DNA of 64,000 nt from Nitrobacteraceae bacterium AZCC 1564 (GCA_036924835.1 JBAGRR010000001.1:248001-312000), one strand, 5' to 3'. Positions 25,550 through 36,042 are shown, counted from the first letter of the stretch. Made by a program: numbers and translations. The notes: a model not told the origin generated them from the letters alone.

Positions 25550-26905
25550 ATGACCGGCACAACAACCCTGACCGTCGTGCTTGCGGCCGGTGAGGGAACA
25601 CGGATGCGCTCAAGCTTGCCAAAGGTCCTGCATCCCGTGGCAGGCTTGTCACTGGTCGGTCACGTGCTCACTGCTGCTCCGAACGGGAAGGATGACGCGG
25701 TTGCCGTTGTCGTCGGACCGGATCATCAGGCCGTGGTGGACGAAATCAAACGGGTGCGGCCCGGGGCGTCGATCTTCACGCAGAAGGAACGGCTCGGCAC
25801 GGCACACGCCGTCCTCGCGGCACGCGAGGCAATCGCGAAAGGCGCGGACGATCTGCTCATCGCATTCGGCGACACGCCGCTGATTGGAACTGCCACATTC
25901 GAACGCCTGCGAGCAGCACTGAAGGATGGCGCTGCCCTCGCGGTGCTCGGATTTCGTGCAGCCGATCCGACCGGCTACGGACGCTTGCTTGTAGAAGGTG
26001 ATCAACTGGTTGCAATCCGGGAACAAGCGGACGCCAGTGAAACAGAGCGAGCGATTACGCTGTGCAATGCCGGCGTCATGGCATTTGCCGGCAAAACTGC
26101 ATTGAAGATTCTCGATCAGATCGGCAACAACAACAGCAAGGGCGAATACTATCTCACGGATGCGGTGACCATCGTGCGCGAACTCGGCTTGCGCGCGACT
26201 GTGATCGAAACAGACGAAGATGAGGTGCGCGGGATCAATACCAAGTCCCAACTCGCCGAAGCCGAGCAGGTGATGCAGCACAGACTCCGTGAGGCGGCGC
26301 TCGATGCCGGCGTGACGCTGATCGCTCCGGGCACCGTTTATCTGGCGGCCGACACGGTGTTTGGCCGCGACGTTACGATCGAGCCGTTCGTGGTGATTGG
26401 TCCGGGTGTGAGCATTGCCGATGGCGCAGTCATTCACGCTTTCTCCAACATCGTTGGAGCGAGCATCGGCAAGAAAGCCTCAGTCGGCCCTTATGCGCGG
26501 CTGCGTCCAGGGACAGTTCTGGGCGAGGGCGTGAGGATCGGCAACTTCGTCGAGACGAAAGCGGCGGCAATCGATGCGGGCGCAAAGGCCAATCACCTGA
26601 CTTACATCGGGGACTCGCACATCGGCGAAAATGCCAACATCGGCGCCGGTACGATCACCTGTAACTACGACGGCTTCGACAAGCATCGAACGGTGGTTGG
26701 CCCCGGAGCTTTCGTCGGGACGAACTCATCGCTGGTGGCGCCGGTGAAGATCGGGGCGGGCGCATATATCGGCTCGGGCTCGGTGGTGACCCGCGACGTT
26801 CCGGATAACGCCCTGGCGCTGGAGCGCAGCCAGCAGACGGTGCGCGAAGGATGGGCCAAACGCTTCCGGGACATGAAGCTGCTGAACAGAAAACCCAAGC
26901 ACTGA
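25550..26905 (+). CDS. glmU: bifunctional GlcNAc-1-P uridyltransferase / GlcN-1-P acetyltransferase
   Basis: A 451-residue cytosolic enzyme making UDP-GlcNAc for peptidoglycan and LPS. Residues 1-230 are the nucleotidyltransferase ([15 protein letters not shown] at the start, then the DTPLI metal/nucleotide region). Residues about 250-445 form the left-handed beta-helix acetyltransferase, with [19 protein letters not shown], the conserved ITCNYDG, and [19 protein letters not shown]. Length and both halves are normal. The start is the ATG of [14 protein letters not shown]; an ATG nine codons upstream (25523) is an alternative. glmS follows on the same strand, so the two pathway genes are paired. 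Confidence 0.95.
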   Translation: MTGTTTLTVVLAAGEGTRMRSSLPKVLHPVAGLSLVGHVLTAAPNGKDDAVAVVVGPDHQAVVDEIKRVRPGASIFTQKERLGTAHAVLAAREAIAKGADDLLIAFGDTPLIGTATFERLRAALKDGAALAVLGFRAADPTGYGRLLVEGDQLVAIREQADASETERAITLCNAGVMAFAGKTALKILDQIGNNNSKGEYYLTDAVTIVRELGLRATVIETDEDEVRGINTKSQLAEAEQVMQHRLREAALDAGVTLIAPGTVYLAADTVFGRDVTIEPFVVIGPGVSIADGAVIHAFSNIVGASIGKKASVGPYARLRPGTVLGEGVRIGNFVETKAAAIDAGAKANHLTYIGDSHIGENANIGAGTITCNYDGFDKHRTVVGPGAFVGTNSSLVAPVKIGAGAYIGSGSVVTRDVPDNALALERSQQTVREGWAKRFRDMKLLNRKPKH

Positions 26906-27040
26906 CGGGGCCATAGCCTTCGTACTTCAGGACTTAACAGTTTACCCTGTCTCAATTCGCAACAATTATTGAGTCCGGAATGTGGTAATCCCCGGTAAGA
27001 GGAAGTCCATGTTTCGGGCAATTTGGAGATATCAAACCGC

Positions 27041-28867
27041 ATGTGCGGCATTGTAGGTATTTTGGGGCGAGGTCCGGTCGCGAACCAATTGGTCGATTCC
27101 CTCAAACGGCTTGAATATCGCGGTTACGACTCGGCGGGCGTGGCGACGTTGGAAGGCGCACAGCTCGATCGCCGCCGCGCCAAGGGCAAGTTGAAAAATC
27201 TGGAAGCCGTGCTGGAGTCCTCGCCGCTGGCCGGGCATATCGGTATCGGCCACACGCGATGGGCCACCCACGGCAAGCCGACGGAGAACAATGCGCATCC
27301 GCATGCGACTGACAATGTCGCCGTCGTGCACAACGGCATCATCGAGAATTTCCGTGAATTGCGCGAGCGGCTCGAGAAAGACGGCGCGAAATTTTCGAGT
27401 GAGACCGACACCGAAGTCGTGGCGCATCTCGTCAATTCTTATCTGATGAAGGGGCTGTCGCCGGTCGACGCCGTCAAAGCGACACTCCCTCAGTTGCACG
27501 GCGCTTTCGCACTCGCCTTTATTTTCAGGAATGAAGACAACCTGATGATTGGCGCCCGCAAGGGATCGCCGCTTGCGGTGGGGTACGGCGAAGGCGAAAT
27601 GTATCTCGGCTCCGACGCCATCGCGCTCGGTCCCTTTACTGATATCATCAGCTATCTCGAAGATGGCGACTGGGTCGTGCTGTCCCGCGCGGGTGCCACC
27701 ATTTATGACGACACGAATGCCGCTGTTGAGCGCGACGTCGTCAGGCACAACACCGCGACCTCGCTGGTCGACAAGGCCAACTACCGTCACTTCATGGCGA
27801 AGGAAATTCACGAGCAGCCGGAAGTCGTCGGCCACACGATGGCGCACTATGTCGACCTGGCAGCAGAACGGGTGGCAATCCCCGGCAAACTGCCGTTCGA
27901 TTTCACCAACATCCAGCGTGTGTCGATCACGGCGTGCGGCACCGCGAGCTACGCAGGCTTTGTCGCCAAATACTGGTTCGAGCGCTTTGCCCGTTTGCCG
28001 GTCGAACTCGATGTGGCATCTGAGTTTCGTTACCGCGAAGCGCCGCTGCGCAAGGGCGACCTTGCAGTGTTTATTTCGCAATCAGGTGAAACCGCCGATA
28101 CGCTCGCCGCGCTGCGCTATGCGAAGTCTCAAGGACTCCATACGGTCTCCATCGTGAATGTCCCAACTTCGACGATCGCCCGTGAGAGCGAAACCGCGTT
28201 GCCGACGCTGGCGGGTCCAGAAATCGGAGTTGCCTCAACCAAAGCCTTCACGTGTCAGCTGATGGCCTTGGCGGCATTTGCGATTGCCGCTGGAAAGGCG
28301 CGAGGCGAACTGTCCGACGAGGACGAAGCCAAGCTCGTCCATGCGCTCATCGAGGTGCCACGCCTGATGACCGAGGCTTTGGCACTCGAGGCCCAGATCG
28401 AGAAGTTGGCGCGTGACATCGCCAAGAGCCAGGACGTGCTCTATCTCGGCCGCGGGACGAGCTATCCGCTGGCGCTGGAAGGCGCGCTGAAGCTGAAGGA
28501 GATTTCCTACATCCACGCCGAGGGATATGCGGCGGGTGAGTTGAAGCACGGTCCCATCGCCCTGATCGACGAGAAGATGCCGGTGGTCGTCATCGCACCA
28601 TTTGATCGGGTGTTCGACAAAACGGTTTCGAACATGCAGGAGGTTGCCGCCCGCGGCGGAAGGATCATCCTCATGACGGACGCAAAGGGGGCTGAGGACG
28701 CGACCGTTGAGTCTCTCGTCACTATCGTCCTGCCGGACATGCCTGCGACCGTGACGCCGCTCGTATACGCAATTCCAGTCCAGTTGCTGGCCTATCACAC
28801 GGCCGTTGTGATGGGCACGGATGTCGACCAACCGCGGAACCTGGCAAAGTCGGTGACCGTGGAGTAG
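27041..28867 (+). CDS. glmS: glutamine--fructose-6-phosphate aminotransferase (isomerizing)
   Basis: A 608-residue enzyme giving glucosamine-6-phosphate, the first step towards UDP-GlcNAc. The start MCGIVGILG places the nucleophile Cys right after Met, as required for the class II glutaminase domain (residues 2-220; GHTRWATHG, HNGIIEN). Two SIS sugar-isomerase domains follow (ACGTASYAG with FISQSGETADT; LGRGTSYPLALEGALKLKE). The C-terminal DQPRNLAKSVTVE is the standard end. No glmS ribozyme-like structure is seen in the 135-bp gap after glmU. Confidence 0.96.
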   Translation: MCGIVGILGRGPVANQLVDSLKRLEYRGYDSAGVATLEGAQLDRRRAKGKLKNLEAVLESSPLAGHIGIGHTRWATHGKPTENNAHPHATDNVAVVHNGIIENFRELRERLEKDGAKFSSETDTEVVAHLVNSYLMKGLSPVDAVKATLPQLHGAFALAFIFRNEDNLMIGARKGSPLAVGYGEGEMYLGSDAIALGPFTDIISYLEDGDWVVLSRAGATIYDDTNAAVERDVVRHNTATSLVDKANYRHFMAKEIHEQPEVVGHTMAHYVDLAAERVAIPGKLPFDFTNIQRVSITACGTASYAGFVAKYWFERFARLPVELDVASEFRYREAPLRKGDLAVFISQSGETADTLAALRYAKSQGLHTVSIVNVPTSTIARESETALPTLAGPEIGVASTKAFTCQLMALAAFAIAAGKARGELSDEDEAKLVHALIEVPRLMTEALALEAQIEKLARDIAKSQDVLYLGRGTSYPLALEGALKLKEISYIHAEGYAAGELKHGPIALIDEKMPVVVIAPFDRVFDKTVSNMQEVAARGGRIILMTDAKGAEDATVESLVTIVLPDMPATVTPLVYAIPVQLLAYHTAVVMGTDVDQPRNLAKSVTVE

Positions 28868-28950
28868 ACAAACGGTCGCAGATGAAGGGATTGGAGTACC
28901 TGAAAACCTGATAAAGTGGTGTCGCAACGATTTGCGATCTTGTCCGGATG

Positions 28951-29123
28951 CTAGTGGTCCGATTCTAACATTCGCATCCAGTTTTCAGCAGGCACCTACT
29001 GCGAATGTTAGAATCAAAGGACCACTAGCAAATATAAGTTTTCTAGTGGAGTTTTGGATTTGACATTCGCTTAACGAACTCGTGGCCGGGTGGGTAGCGA
29101 ATGTCAAATCCACTCCACCGACT
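28951..29123. repeat. composite double palindrome, copy 4
   Basis: Palindrome A (28951-29028) has outer arms CTAGTGGTCC/GGACCACTAG and inner arms GATTCTAACATTCGCA/complement. Palindrome B (29043 to about 29123) has inner arms TGGATTTGACATTCGCT/complement. Both halves here share ACATTCGC in place of the usual AAGTTCGC. The right end of B is slightly decayed (no terminal CTAG). It lies between glmS and the DUF502 gene. Confidence 0.88.
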
Positions 29124-29143
29124 AAGGATGGTTCGGTTCAACG

Positions 29144-29923
29144 ATGGATAATCCCACACCCACGATGGTTCCTGGCGATTTGCCGCCTGGGCATTCGCCG
29201 GATGCGCCGCGTGGTTTCGTCGCACGGCTGCGGAACTACTTTCTCACTGGTCTGATCGTCGCCGGTCCTGTCGCCATCACATTTTACCTGACGTGGTGGT
29301 TCGTGACATGGGTGGACGGCATCGTCCGTCCGTTCGTCCCGGACGCATATCGTCCTGAAACCTATTTGCCATTCGGGCTGCCGGGTTCGGGGCTGATCGT
29401 TGCCGTCTTTGCACTGACCTTTCTCGGGTTCCTCACGGCAAACCTGATCGGCCGGTCATTAGTCGAGCTTGGCGAAGCGATCCTTGGGCGGATGCCGGTG
29501 GTTCGCGCGATCTATCGCGGACTTAAGCAGGTTTTCGAAACCTTATTCTCAGGCAACGGATCGAGTTTCCGACGCGTCGGGCTGGTGGAGTTTCCATCCC
29601 CCGGGATGTGGTCGATCGTGCTGATTTCTCAGCCGCCGAATGCAGAAGTTGCGACCAGACTTCCGGGCAAAGAAGAGTTCATCTCCGTCTTCCTGCCGTG
29701 TGCGCCGAACCCGACAACCGGCTTCTTCTTCTATGTGCCCAAGAGCAAGATCATCGAAGTCGAGATGAATGCGGAAGAGGCCGCCACACTGATCATGTCG
29801 GCCGGCGTGGTGCAGCCCAACGGCGACGCGCAGAAGAAGGTCAACGCGCTGGCGGATATGGCCAACGCTGCACGGATCGCCACGGCATCACAAACGCCGC
29901 CCACGCCCGCCAAGGTCGAATAG
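29144..29923 (+). CDS. DUF502 family inner-membrane protein
   Basis: A 259-residue membrane protein of the DUF502 family. It has two N-terminal transmembrane helices (FLTGLIVAGPVAITFYLTWW, and GLIVAVFALTFLGFLTANLI) followed by a soluble domain with the family's RMPVVRAIYRGLKQVFETLF and FLPCAPNPTTGFFFYVPKSK. The function of the family is unknown. It is convergent with recG, with only one base between stop codons. Confidence 0.88.
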   Translation: MDNPTPTMVPGDLPPGHSPDAPRGFVARLRNYFLTGLIVAGPVAITFYLTWWFVTWVDGIVRPFVPDAYRPETYLPFGLPGSGLIVAVFALTFLGFLTANLIGRSLVELGEAILGRMPVVRAIYRGLKQVFETLFSGNGSSFRRVGLVEFPSPGMWSIVLISQPPNAEVATRLPGKEEFISVFLPCAPNPTTGFFFYVPKSKIIEVEMNAEEAATLIMSAGVVQPNGDAQKKVNALADMANAARIATASQTPPTPAKVE

Positions 29924-32032
29924 TTATCCGGCACCGATCAGCGGCAGAGCTTCATCGCGCTCATAGAGGTAGAGCAGGCAGCGAAGCGCCTCGCCACGCT
30001 CGCCGGTCAGCTTCGGATTGGTCTGCATGATGCGCAGCGCTTCATCGCGCGCCTGCGTGATGAGTTGTGCATGAACTTCGGGCCGCGCGATCCGGTAGCC
30101 GGGAAGGCCGCTCTGACGCGTGCCGAGCACTTCGCCTTCGCCACGCAAGCGAAGGTCCTCTTCAGCAATGCGAAAGCCGTCCGTGGTCTCGCGGATGACC
30201 TTCAACCGGGCCGCAGACATCTCCCCCAACGGCTCGTGATAAAGCAGGATGCATGTCGAAGCCTCCGAGCCGCGCCCAATGCGCCCGCGTAGCTGATGCA
30301 ATTGCGCGAGGCCGAAACGCTCGGCGTTTTCGATCACCATGATGGTCGCGGCAGGAACATCCACGCCGACCTCGACCACGGTTGTTGCCACCAGAACCTG
30401 GATCTCGGCCGCGGCGAACTGCGCCATCACACGATCTTTCTCGGCTCCCTTCATCTGGCCGTGAACCAGACCGACACGGTCGCCGAAGCGCTTCTGCAAG
30501 ATCTCAAACCGCCTTGTTGCATTGGTCAGGTGTTCAATGCCTTCCGCGTCGGACTCCTCCACCAGCGGACAGATCCAGTACACCAGCTTGCCGCTGTCGA
30601 TGGCGCGGCCGACCCCATCGACGATCTCCTTGAGCCGGCTGTCCGGTACCGCACGGGTGTCGATCGGCTGGCGGCCGGCGGGTTTCTCTCGCAATTCGGA
30701 GATGTCCATGTCGCCGAAATAGGTCAACACAAGTGTGCGCGGAATCGGAGTGGCGCTCAGCACCAGAACGTCGACGGCTTCGCCCTTCTCGGTCAGCGCA
30801 AGGCGCTCGCGCACGCCAAAGCGATGCTGCTCGTCAACGATCGCCAGCGCGAGCGATTTGAAAATCACGTCGTCCTGGATCAGCGCATGGGTGCCGACCA
30901 ATAGATCGATGTCGCCCTCGGCGAGACGCGCCAATATCTCTCGCCGTTCCTTGCCTTTCTCGCGGCCTGTGAGAATTGCGACACGAATGCCCGCATGCTC
31001 GGCCAGCGGCGCAATCGTCTTAATGTGCTGGCGCGCGAGAATTTCCGTGGGCGCCATCAATGCGGATTGTTTCCCGGCTTCCGCAACCGCCGCGGCGGCA
31101 AGCAGCGCCACGACGGTCTTTCCCGAACCGACATCGCCTTGCAAAAGGCGCAGCATACGCAACGGCTGACCAAGATCATGAGTGATGGCGCGGACAGCCT
31201 CCTGCTGGGAGTTCGTCAAGGCATAGGGCAGCGCGTCGATGACCTTTCTGCGCAGATGTCCGTCACCCGCGTGGCGCGTGCCGGCGGGACGGCGAAGCTG
31301 CGCCCGCACAAGGGCCAATGCCAACTGACCGGCGAGCAGTTCATCGAAAGCAAGCCGCGACCAGAAGGGATTTTGCGGCTGGATGTCGGTGAGCTCGACC
31401 GGCTCATGAACGCGGTGGAGCGCGTCCGCAAAAGAAGGAAATCCGCAGCGGCGCAAGACCTCCGGACTGATCCACTCTGGAAGGTTCGGCAATTTTTGCA
31501 GCGCCTGCACCATGGCGCGGCGGATCGAACCGACCGCCAATCCTTCCGTCAACGGATAGACCGTGTCGATGCCAGGAAGCTTCGCGAAACCTTCCTCATC
31601 CACGACACGGTCGGGATGGACGATCTGCAGCGTGCCGTCGAACAACTGCGCCGCACCCGAGACGTAACGCTTCTCGCCAACAGGCAGTAATTTTTCGATG
31701 TATTCACGCTTGCCGCGAAAATAAGTCAGGACGACATCGCCGGTCTCGTCGCTGGCGTAGACGAGATGCGGGGCGCGAGAACGGCCCGGTGGTGCGGGTC
31801 GATGGCGATCGACCGTCACCTCGAGCGTCACCACGGTTCCTGGAACCGCATCACGGATGTGGGGTCGCGTGCGCCGATCGATCACGCTTGTAGGCAGATG
31901 CAACAGCAGGTCGACAAGCCGCGGGGTTTCACCGCGATCCAGCAGGTAGCGCAATAGCTTGTCCTGCTTTGGGCCAACGCCTGACAGGCTCGTCACGGGT
32001 GCGAACAACGAATTGAGCAGTGCAGGGCGCAT
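29924..32032 (-). CDS. recG: ATP-dependent DNA helicase RecG
   Basis: A 702-residue helicase that remodels stalled replication forks and Holliday junctions. An N-terminal wedge/OB domain covers about residues 1-240 (GVGPKQDKLL near the start). The helicase core has Walker A GDVGSGKTV, motif II DEQH (IVDEQHRFGVRER), motif III LSATPIPRTL, and motif VI QLHQLRGRIGRG. The ATG chosen gives MRPALLNSLFAPVTSL; an upstream ATG would add eight residues. It is divergent from sdhE. Confidence 0.95.
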   Translation of the reverse strand: MRPALLNSLFAPVTSLSGVGPKQDKLLRYLLDRGETPRLVDLLLHLPTSVIDRRTRPHIRDAVPGTVVTLEVTVDRHRPAPPGRSRAPHLVYASDETGDVVLTYFRGKREYIEKLLPVGEKRYVSGAAQLFDGTLQIVHPDRVVDEEGFAKLPGIDTVYPLTEGLAVGSIRRAMVQALQKLPNLPEWISPEVLRRCGFPSFADALHRVHEPVELTDIQPQNPFWSRLAFDELLAGQLALALVRAQLRRPAGTRHAGDGHLRRKVIDALPYALTNSQQEAVRAITHDLGQPLRMLRLLQGDVGSGKTVVALLAAAAVAEAGKQSALMAPTEILARQHIKTIAPLAEHAGIRVAILTGREKGKERREILARLAEGDIDLLVGTHALIQDDVIFKSLALAIVDEQHRFGVRERLALTEKGEAVDVLVLSATPIPRTLVLTYFGDMDISELREKPAGRQPIDTRAVPDSRLKEIVDGVGRAIDSGKLVYWICPLVEESDAEGIEHLTNATRRFEILQKRFGDRVGLVHGQMKGAEKDRVMAQFAAAEIQVLVATTVVEVGVDVPAATIMVIENAERFGLAQLHQLRGRIGRGSEASTCILLYHEPLGEMSAARLKVIRETTDGFRIAEEDLRLRGEGEVLGTRQSGLPGYRIARPEVHAQLITQARDEALRIMQTNPKLTGERGEALRCLLYLYERDEALPLIGAG

Positions 32033-32175
32033 CGCGGTGACTCGGTGGCGGGGCAAACGCTCGCTCTTGCATAACTCGAATGCAGCGCGAGAGAAATGCT
32101 GACATCTCCGATTACGACCGTTATATCAAGCTCGCCCGGCATGTCCGGGCTTTTGGCGTTGGAGAAAGTTTGGCT

Positions 32176-32466
32176 ATGACCGGATCGGTACGATCGAGCG
32201 AAGGGCTTGATCATCGGCGCAAGCGTTTGCTGTTTCGTTGCTGGCACCGGGGCACGCGCGAGATGGACATCATTCTCGGCCGCTTTGCCGATGCGAATAT
32301 CGTCAGCCTCTCCGATAGCGAGGTTGCCGACCTCGAACGCCTCATCGAATTGCCCGACCCCGATCTCTATGCCGCGCTGAGTGGCGGCCAGCCGCTCGCC
32401 GATGAATACGCGAATGGCGTCTTTGTGCGCATCAAGGCGTTTTCCGCCGCAGGGCAGCAGGCATGA
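32176..32466 (+). CDS. sdhE: succinate dehydrogenase assembly factor SdhE (FAD flavinylation)
   Basis: A 96-residue small helical protein of the SdhE/DUF339 family that promotes covalent FAD attachment to succinate dehydrogenase. The conserved RCWHRGTREMDIILG motif (the family's RGxxE) is present at about residues 20-34. The start MTGSVRSSEGLDHRRKR gives family length. Its stop overlaps the mfd ATG by four bases, so mfd is translationally coupled to it. Confidence 0.9.
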   Translation: MTGSVRSSEGLDHRRKRLLFRCWHRGTREMDIILGRFADANIVSLSDSEVADLERLIELPDPDLYAALSGGQPLADEYANGVFVRIKAFSAAGQQA

Positions 32467-35400
32467 AAGCGCCGGCTCGCTCCCCAGCGCAATTACTTCG
32501 CCCCGGACACGCGCTGACGCTGTCCAACGTGGCCGAAGGGGCAGAGGGCTTGATCGTTTCCGATCTCGCCCGTGCCGTTGCGGCGAAGGCAAACGCACCG
32601 GCCGTAAGTCTTGCGGTGGTCTGCCGTGACGGGCCGCGGATGGCGCAGCTTACGCGCGCGCTGGAATTCTTCGCCCCTGATCTTGCGGTGATGCAGTTTC
32701 CGGCATGGGACTGTCAGCCCTATGACCGCGTCTCGCCTCACGGCGGAATTCTGGCACAGCGCCTGACGACGCTGGCGCGGCTGTCACGACTGAAGGGCAG
32801 CGAGAAGCCGCTCATCGTCCTGACCACGGTCAACGCCATTGTTCAGCGCGTACCGGCCCGTGAGGCCGTGGCCGCTCAGGCACTGTCAGTCGCGCCAGGA
32901 CACCGCGTGCCGATGGATTCCATCGCGGCCTGGTTGGAGCATAACGGCTATAATCGCGTCTCAACCGTGCGTGAGCCCGGCGAATATGCGGTGCGCGGCG
33001 GTATTCTCGATCTCTTTCCCGCAGGCCTTGAGCAGCCGGTCCGGTTCGACTTCTTTGGCGACACCCTGGAATCCATCAGGACTTTTGACGCGGAGTCGCA
33101 GCGCACGCTGCTCGATATGCGCGGCCTCGATCTCGTCCCCGTATCCGAATTCCAGCTTGTCACTGAAACAATCCGCCGCTTCCGCATGGGCTACGTCGCG
33201 CAATTCGGTGCGCCGGAGCGTGACGATCCCCTCTATGAGGCTGTCACCGAAGGGCGACGACATCCAGGCATGGAGCACTGGCTGCCACTATTCCAGGAGC
33301 GGATGGACACGCTGTTCGAGTATCTCGATGAGGCGCCTCTCGTGCTGGAATCGCAGGTCGAAGACGCGGCGCGCGAGCGGTTCACGCAGATCAACGACTA
33401 CTACGAAGCTCGCCGTGAAGCGTTGGGGACCCCCGGCGGCGGAGCGGTCTACAAGCCGTTGCCGCCGGACAGGCTGTATCTCACCGAGGACGAATGGAAG
33501 AACAAACTCCAGGACAGCGCGCTGGCGCGCCTGACACCGTTCGCGCTTCCTCCCGATGATGCGGGCGTCGTCGACGTCGATGCACGACAGGGCCGCAATT
33601 TTGCGCCCGAGCGAGCCGATACGACAGTCAACGTCTTCGAGAGCGTGGTGGCCCACGTCAACGGGCTGCAGGCAGCGCGCAAGAAGGTTGTGATCGCGCT
33701 GTGGAGCGAAGGCTCGCGCGATCGCATGTCGAGCATGCTCAACGATCACAAGCTGCTTAACACGACCAACGTCAACACCTGGCGCATGGTGCAAGCGACA
33801 CCGCGTAACGAGACGATGCTCGCGGTGGTCGGCCTCGAATCCGGCTTTGAGACAGAGAATGTTGCGTTCATCACCGAACAGGACATTCTTGGCGATCGTT
33901 TGGTCCGCCCGCGCAAAGCGAGCCGCAAACTTGAGAATTTCATTTCGGAGGTCACGAGCCTCGCAACGGGCGATATCGTCGTCCACGTCGAACACGGGAT
34001 CGGACGGTTCGTCGGCCTGCAGACGCTGGAAGTCGGCGGAGCACCGCACGACTGTCTCGAGTTGCACTACGCGAGCGAGACTAAGCTGTTTCTTCCGGTC
34101 GAGAACATCGAGCTGCTGTCGCGCTACGGTTCCGACCAGACGAACGTCGAGCTCGACCGTCTGGGCGGGGGTGGCTGGCAGGCGCGCAAGGCCAAGCTCA
34201 AGAACCGCATTCGTGAGATCGCTGGCGAACTAATCAAGATTGCTGCTGAACGCCAGATTCATATCGCCCCGAAGTTTCCGGTCCATCAGGGCACCTACGA
34301 CGAATTCTGCGCGCGGTTTCCTTACGAGGAAACAGAAGATCAGCTTGGCGCGATTAACGCCGCGCTGCACGACCTCGATGCCGGCCGTCCGATGGATCGC
34401 TTGATCTGCGGTGACGTTGGCTTTGGCAAGACCGAGGTGGCGCTACGTGCTGCCTTTGCAGTCGCGCTCGACGGCAAGCAGGTGGCGGTGGTTGTGCCGA
34501 CAACGCTGCTAGCACGCCAGCATTCGAAGAATTTTACCGAACGTTTTCGCGGCTTCCCGGTCAACGTCGCACAGGCTTCGCGGCTCGTGCCCACCAAAGA
34601 ACTCACGCAGGTCAAGAAAGGGATCGCAGACGGCAGTGTCGATATCGTCGTCGGCACCCACGCGTTGCTCGGCAAGAGCATCAAGTTCAAGGACCTCGGT
34701 CTGGTGATTGTCGACGAAGAGCAGCACTTCGGCGTGGCTCACAAGGAGCGGCTGAAGCAGTTGCGTTCGGAAATCCACGTGCTGACCTTGAGCGCGACGC
34801 CGATCCCGCGCACGCTGCAACTGGCACTCACTGGCGTTCGCGAATTGTCGATCATCGCCTCGCCGCCGGTGGATCGCCTCGCGGTGCGAACCTTCGTCGC
34901 GCCATTCGACCCATTGATGATCCGCGAAGCGCTGCTGCGCGAACGTTATCGCGGTGGGCAAGCGTTCTACGTGTGTCCGCGCATCGAATATCTCGCAGAG
35001 GCCAAGGACTTCCTCGACAAGCACGTGCCCGAGATGAAGGTTGCGGTGGCGCACGGACAGATGCCGCCGTCGGTGATCGAAGACATCATCTCCGCATTCT
35101 ATGACGGCAAGTACGACATCCTGCTCTCCACGACGATCGTGGAGTCGGGATTGGATATTCCGGCCGCGAACACGCTCATCGTGCATCGGGCGGACATGTT
35201 CGGCCTTGCCCAGCTCTATCAGTTGCGCGGCCGTGTCGGACGCTCGAAGCTGCGCGCGTATGCGTTGTTCACACTGCCTGCGCAGCAGAAGATCACCGCA
35301 CAGGCAGAACGCCGCCTGAAGGTTCTGCAGTCGCTAGAAAACCTTGGTGCAGGTTTTCAACTGGCATCGCATGACCTGGATATTCGTGGTTCAGGCAATC

Positions 35401-35981
35401 TGCTCGGCGAAGAACAGTCTGGTCACATCAAGGAAGTCGGTTTCGAGCTTTACCAGTCGATGCTGGAGGAGGCGATCCTCAGCCTCAAGGCGGGCATTTC
35501 CGAACCGGTTGCTGATCGCTGGTCGCCGCAGATTACGCTCGGCATGCCTGTGCTCATTCCGGAGGACTATGTCGCGGATCTGTCGATCAGGTTGTCGCTC
35601 TATCGCCGCCTTGCTGATCTCGACACCGACGACGAAATCGAAAACTTCGGCGCCGAGTTGCGCGACCGTTTCGGTCCGCTGCCGGACGAAGTCCGCTACC
35701 TCTTCAAGGTCGCTGCAATCAAATCATATTGCCGGCGCGCCAATATCGAGAAGGTCGATGCAGGTCCGAAGGGAGCCGTCATCAGTTTCCGCGACGACAG
35801 CTTCGCGCATCCAGACAAGCTGGTTTACTTCATTCGTCAGCACGGTCAGGCCGCGAAGGTCCGTCCGGATATGAAAGTGGTATTCCTGCAAGAATGGAAA
35901 ACGCCGGATGAGCGGATCGAAGGCACCACCACCATCCTGCGTGATCTCGCCAATCTGGCTGAGGGGCGCAAGGCTGCCTGA
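32463..35981 (+). CDS. mfd: transcription-repair coupling factor
   Basis: A 1172-residue ATP-dependent translocase that removes stalled RNA polymerase and recruits UvrA. The UvrB-like N-terminal modules cover about residues 1-350 (QFPAWDCQPYDRVSPHGGI). The RNA-polymerase-interaction domain is near 490-580 (GDIVVHVEHGIGRFVG). The motor has Walker A GDVGFGKTEVALRAA, motif II DEEQHFG and TLSATPIPRTLQLALTG. The TRCF C-terminal domain is present (about 1000-1130). Length is typical. A repeat remnant begins two bases after the stop codon. Confidence 0.96.
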   Translation: MKAPARSPAQLLRPGHALTLSNVAEGAEGLIVSDLARAVAAKANAPAVSLAVVCRDGPRMAQLTRALEFFAPDLAVMQFPAWDCQPYDRVSPHGGILAQRLTTLARLSRLKGSEKPLIVLTTVNAIVQRVPAREAVAAQALSVAPGHRVPMDSIAAWLEHNGYNRVSTVREPGEYAVRGGILDLFPAGLEQPVRFDFFGDTLESIRTFDAESQRTLLDMRGLDLVPVSEFQLVTETIRRFRMGYVAQFGAPERDDPLYEAVTEGRRHPGMEHWLPLFQERMDTLFEYLDEAPLVLESQVEDAARERFTQINDYYEARREALGTPGGGAVYKPLPPDRLYLTEDEWKNKLQDSALARLTPFALPPDDAGVVDVDARQGRNFAPERADTTVNVFESVVAHVNGLQAARKKVVIALWSEGSRDRMSSMLNDHKLLNTTNVNTWRMVQATPRNETMLAVVGLESGFETENVAFITEQDILGDRLVRPRKASRKLENFISEVTSLATGDIVVHVEHGIGRFVGLQTLEVGGAPHDCLELHYASETKLFLPVENIELLSRYGSDQTNVELDRLGGGGWQARKAKLKNRIREIAGELIKIAAERQIHIAPKFPVHQGTYDEFCARFPYEETEDQLGAINAALHDLDAGRPMDRLICGDVGFGKTEVALRAAFAVALDGKQVAVVVPTTLLARQHSKNFTERFRGFPVNVAQASRLVPTKELTQVKKGIADGSVDIVVGTHALLGKSIKFKDLGLVIVDEEQHFGVAHKERLKQLRSEIHVLTLSATPIPRTLQLALTGVRELSIIASPPVDRLAVRTFVAPFDPLMIREALLRERYRGGQAFYVCPRIEYLAEAKDFLDKHVPEMKVAVAHGQMPPSVIEDIISAFYDGKYDILLSTTIVESGLDIPAANTLIVHRADMFGLAQLYQLRGRVGRSKLRAYALFTLPAQQKITAQAERRLKVLQSLENLGAGFQLASHDLDIRGSGNLLGEEQSGHIKEVGFELYQSMLEEAILSLKAGISEPVADRWSPQITLGMPVLIPEDYVADLSIRLSLYRRLADLDTDDEIENFGAELRDRFGPLPDEVRYLFKVAAIKSYCRRANIEKVDAGPKGAVISFRDDSFAHPDKLVYFIRQHGQAAKVRPDMKVVFLQEWKTPDERIEGTTTILRDLANLAEGRKAA

Positions 35982-35982
35982 T

Positions 35983-36031
35983 CTAGTGGTCGCGGCAAGT
36001 AGGGTAGCGAACGTCAAATCCGCTCCACTAG
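35983..36031. repeat. deleted remnant of a palindromic repeat
   Basis: A 49-bp piece bounded by CTAG at both ends. The left side has only CTAGTGGT. The right side keeps TAGCGAACGTCAAATCCGCTCCACTAG-type sequence matching the right arm of palindrome B of copy 4. The inner left arm and loop are gone, so it looks like an internal deletion product. It sits between the convergent mfd and GGDEF-like genes. Confidence 0.75.
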
Positions 36032-36042
36032 CGGGGTCGCGA

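Noticed and set aside
26906..27040. glmS ribozyme upstream of glmS
   Set aside because: The gap is 135 bp and shows only a weak CTCAAT/ATTGAG inverted repeat; nothing resembles the ribozyme core.
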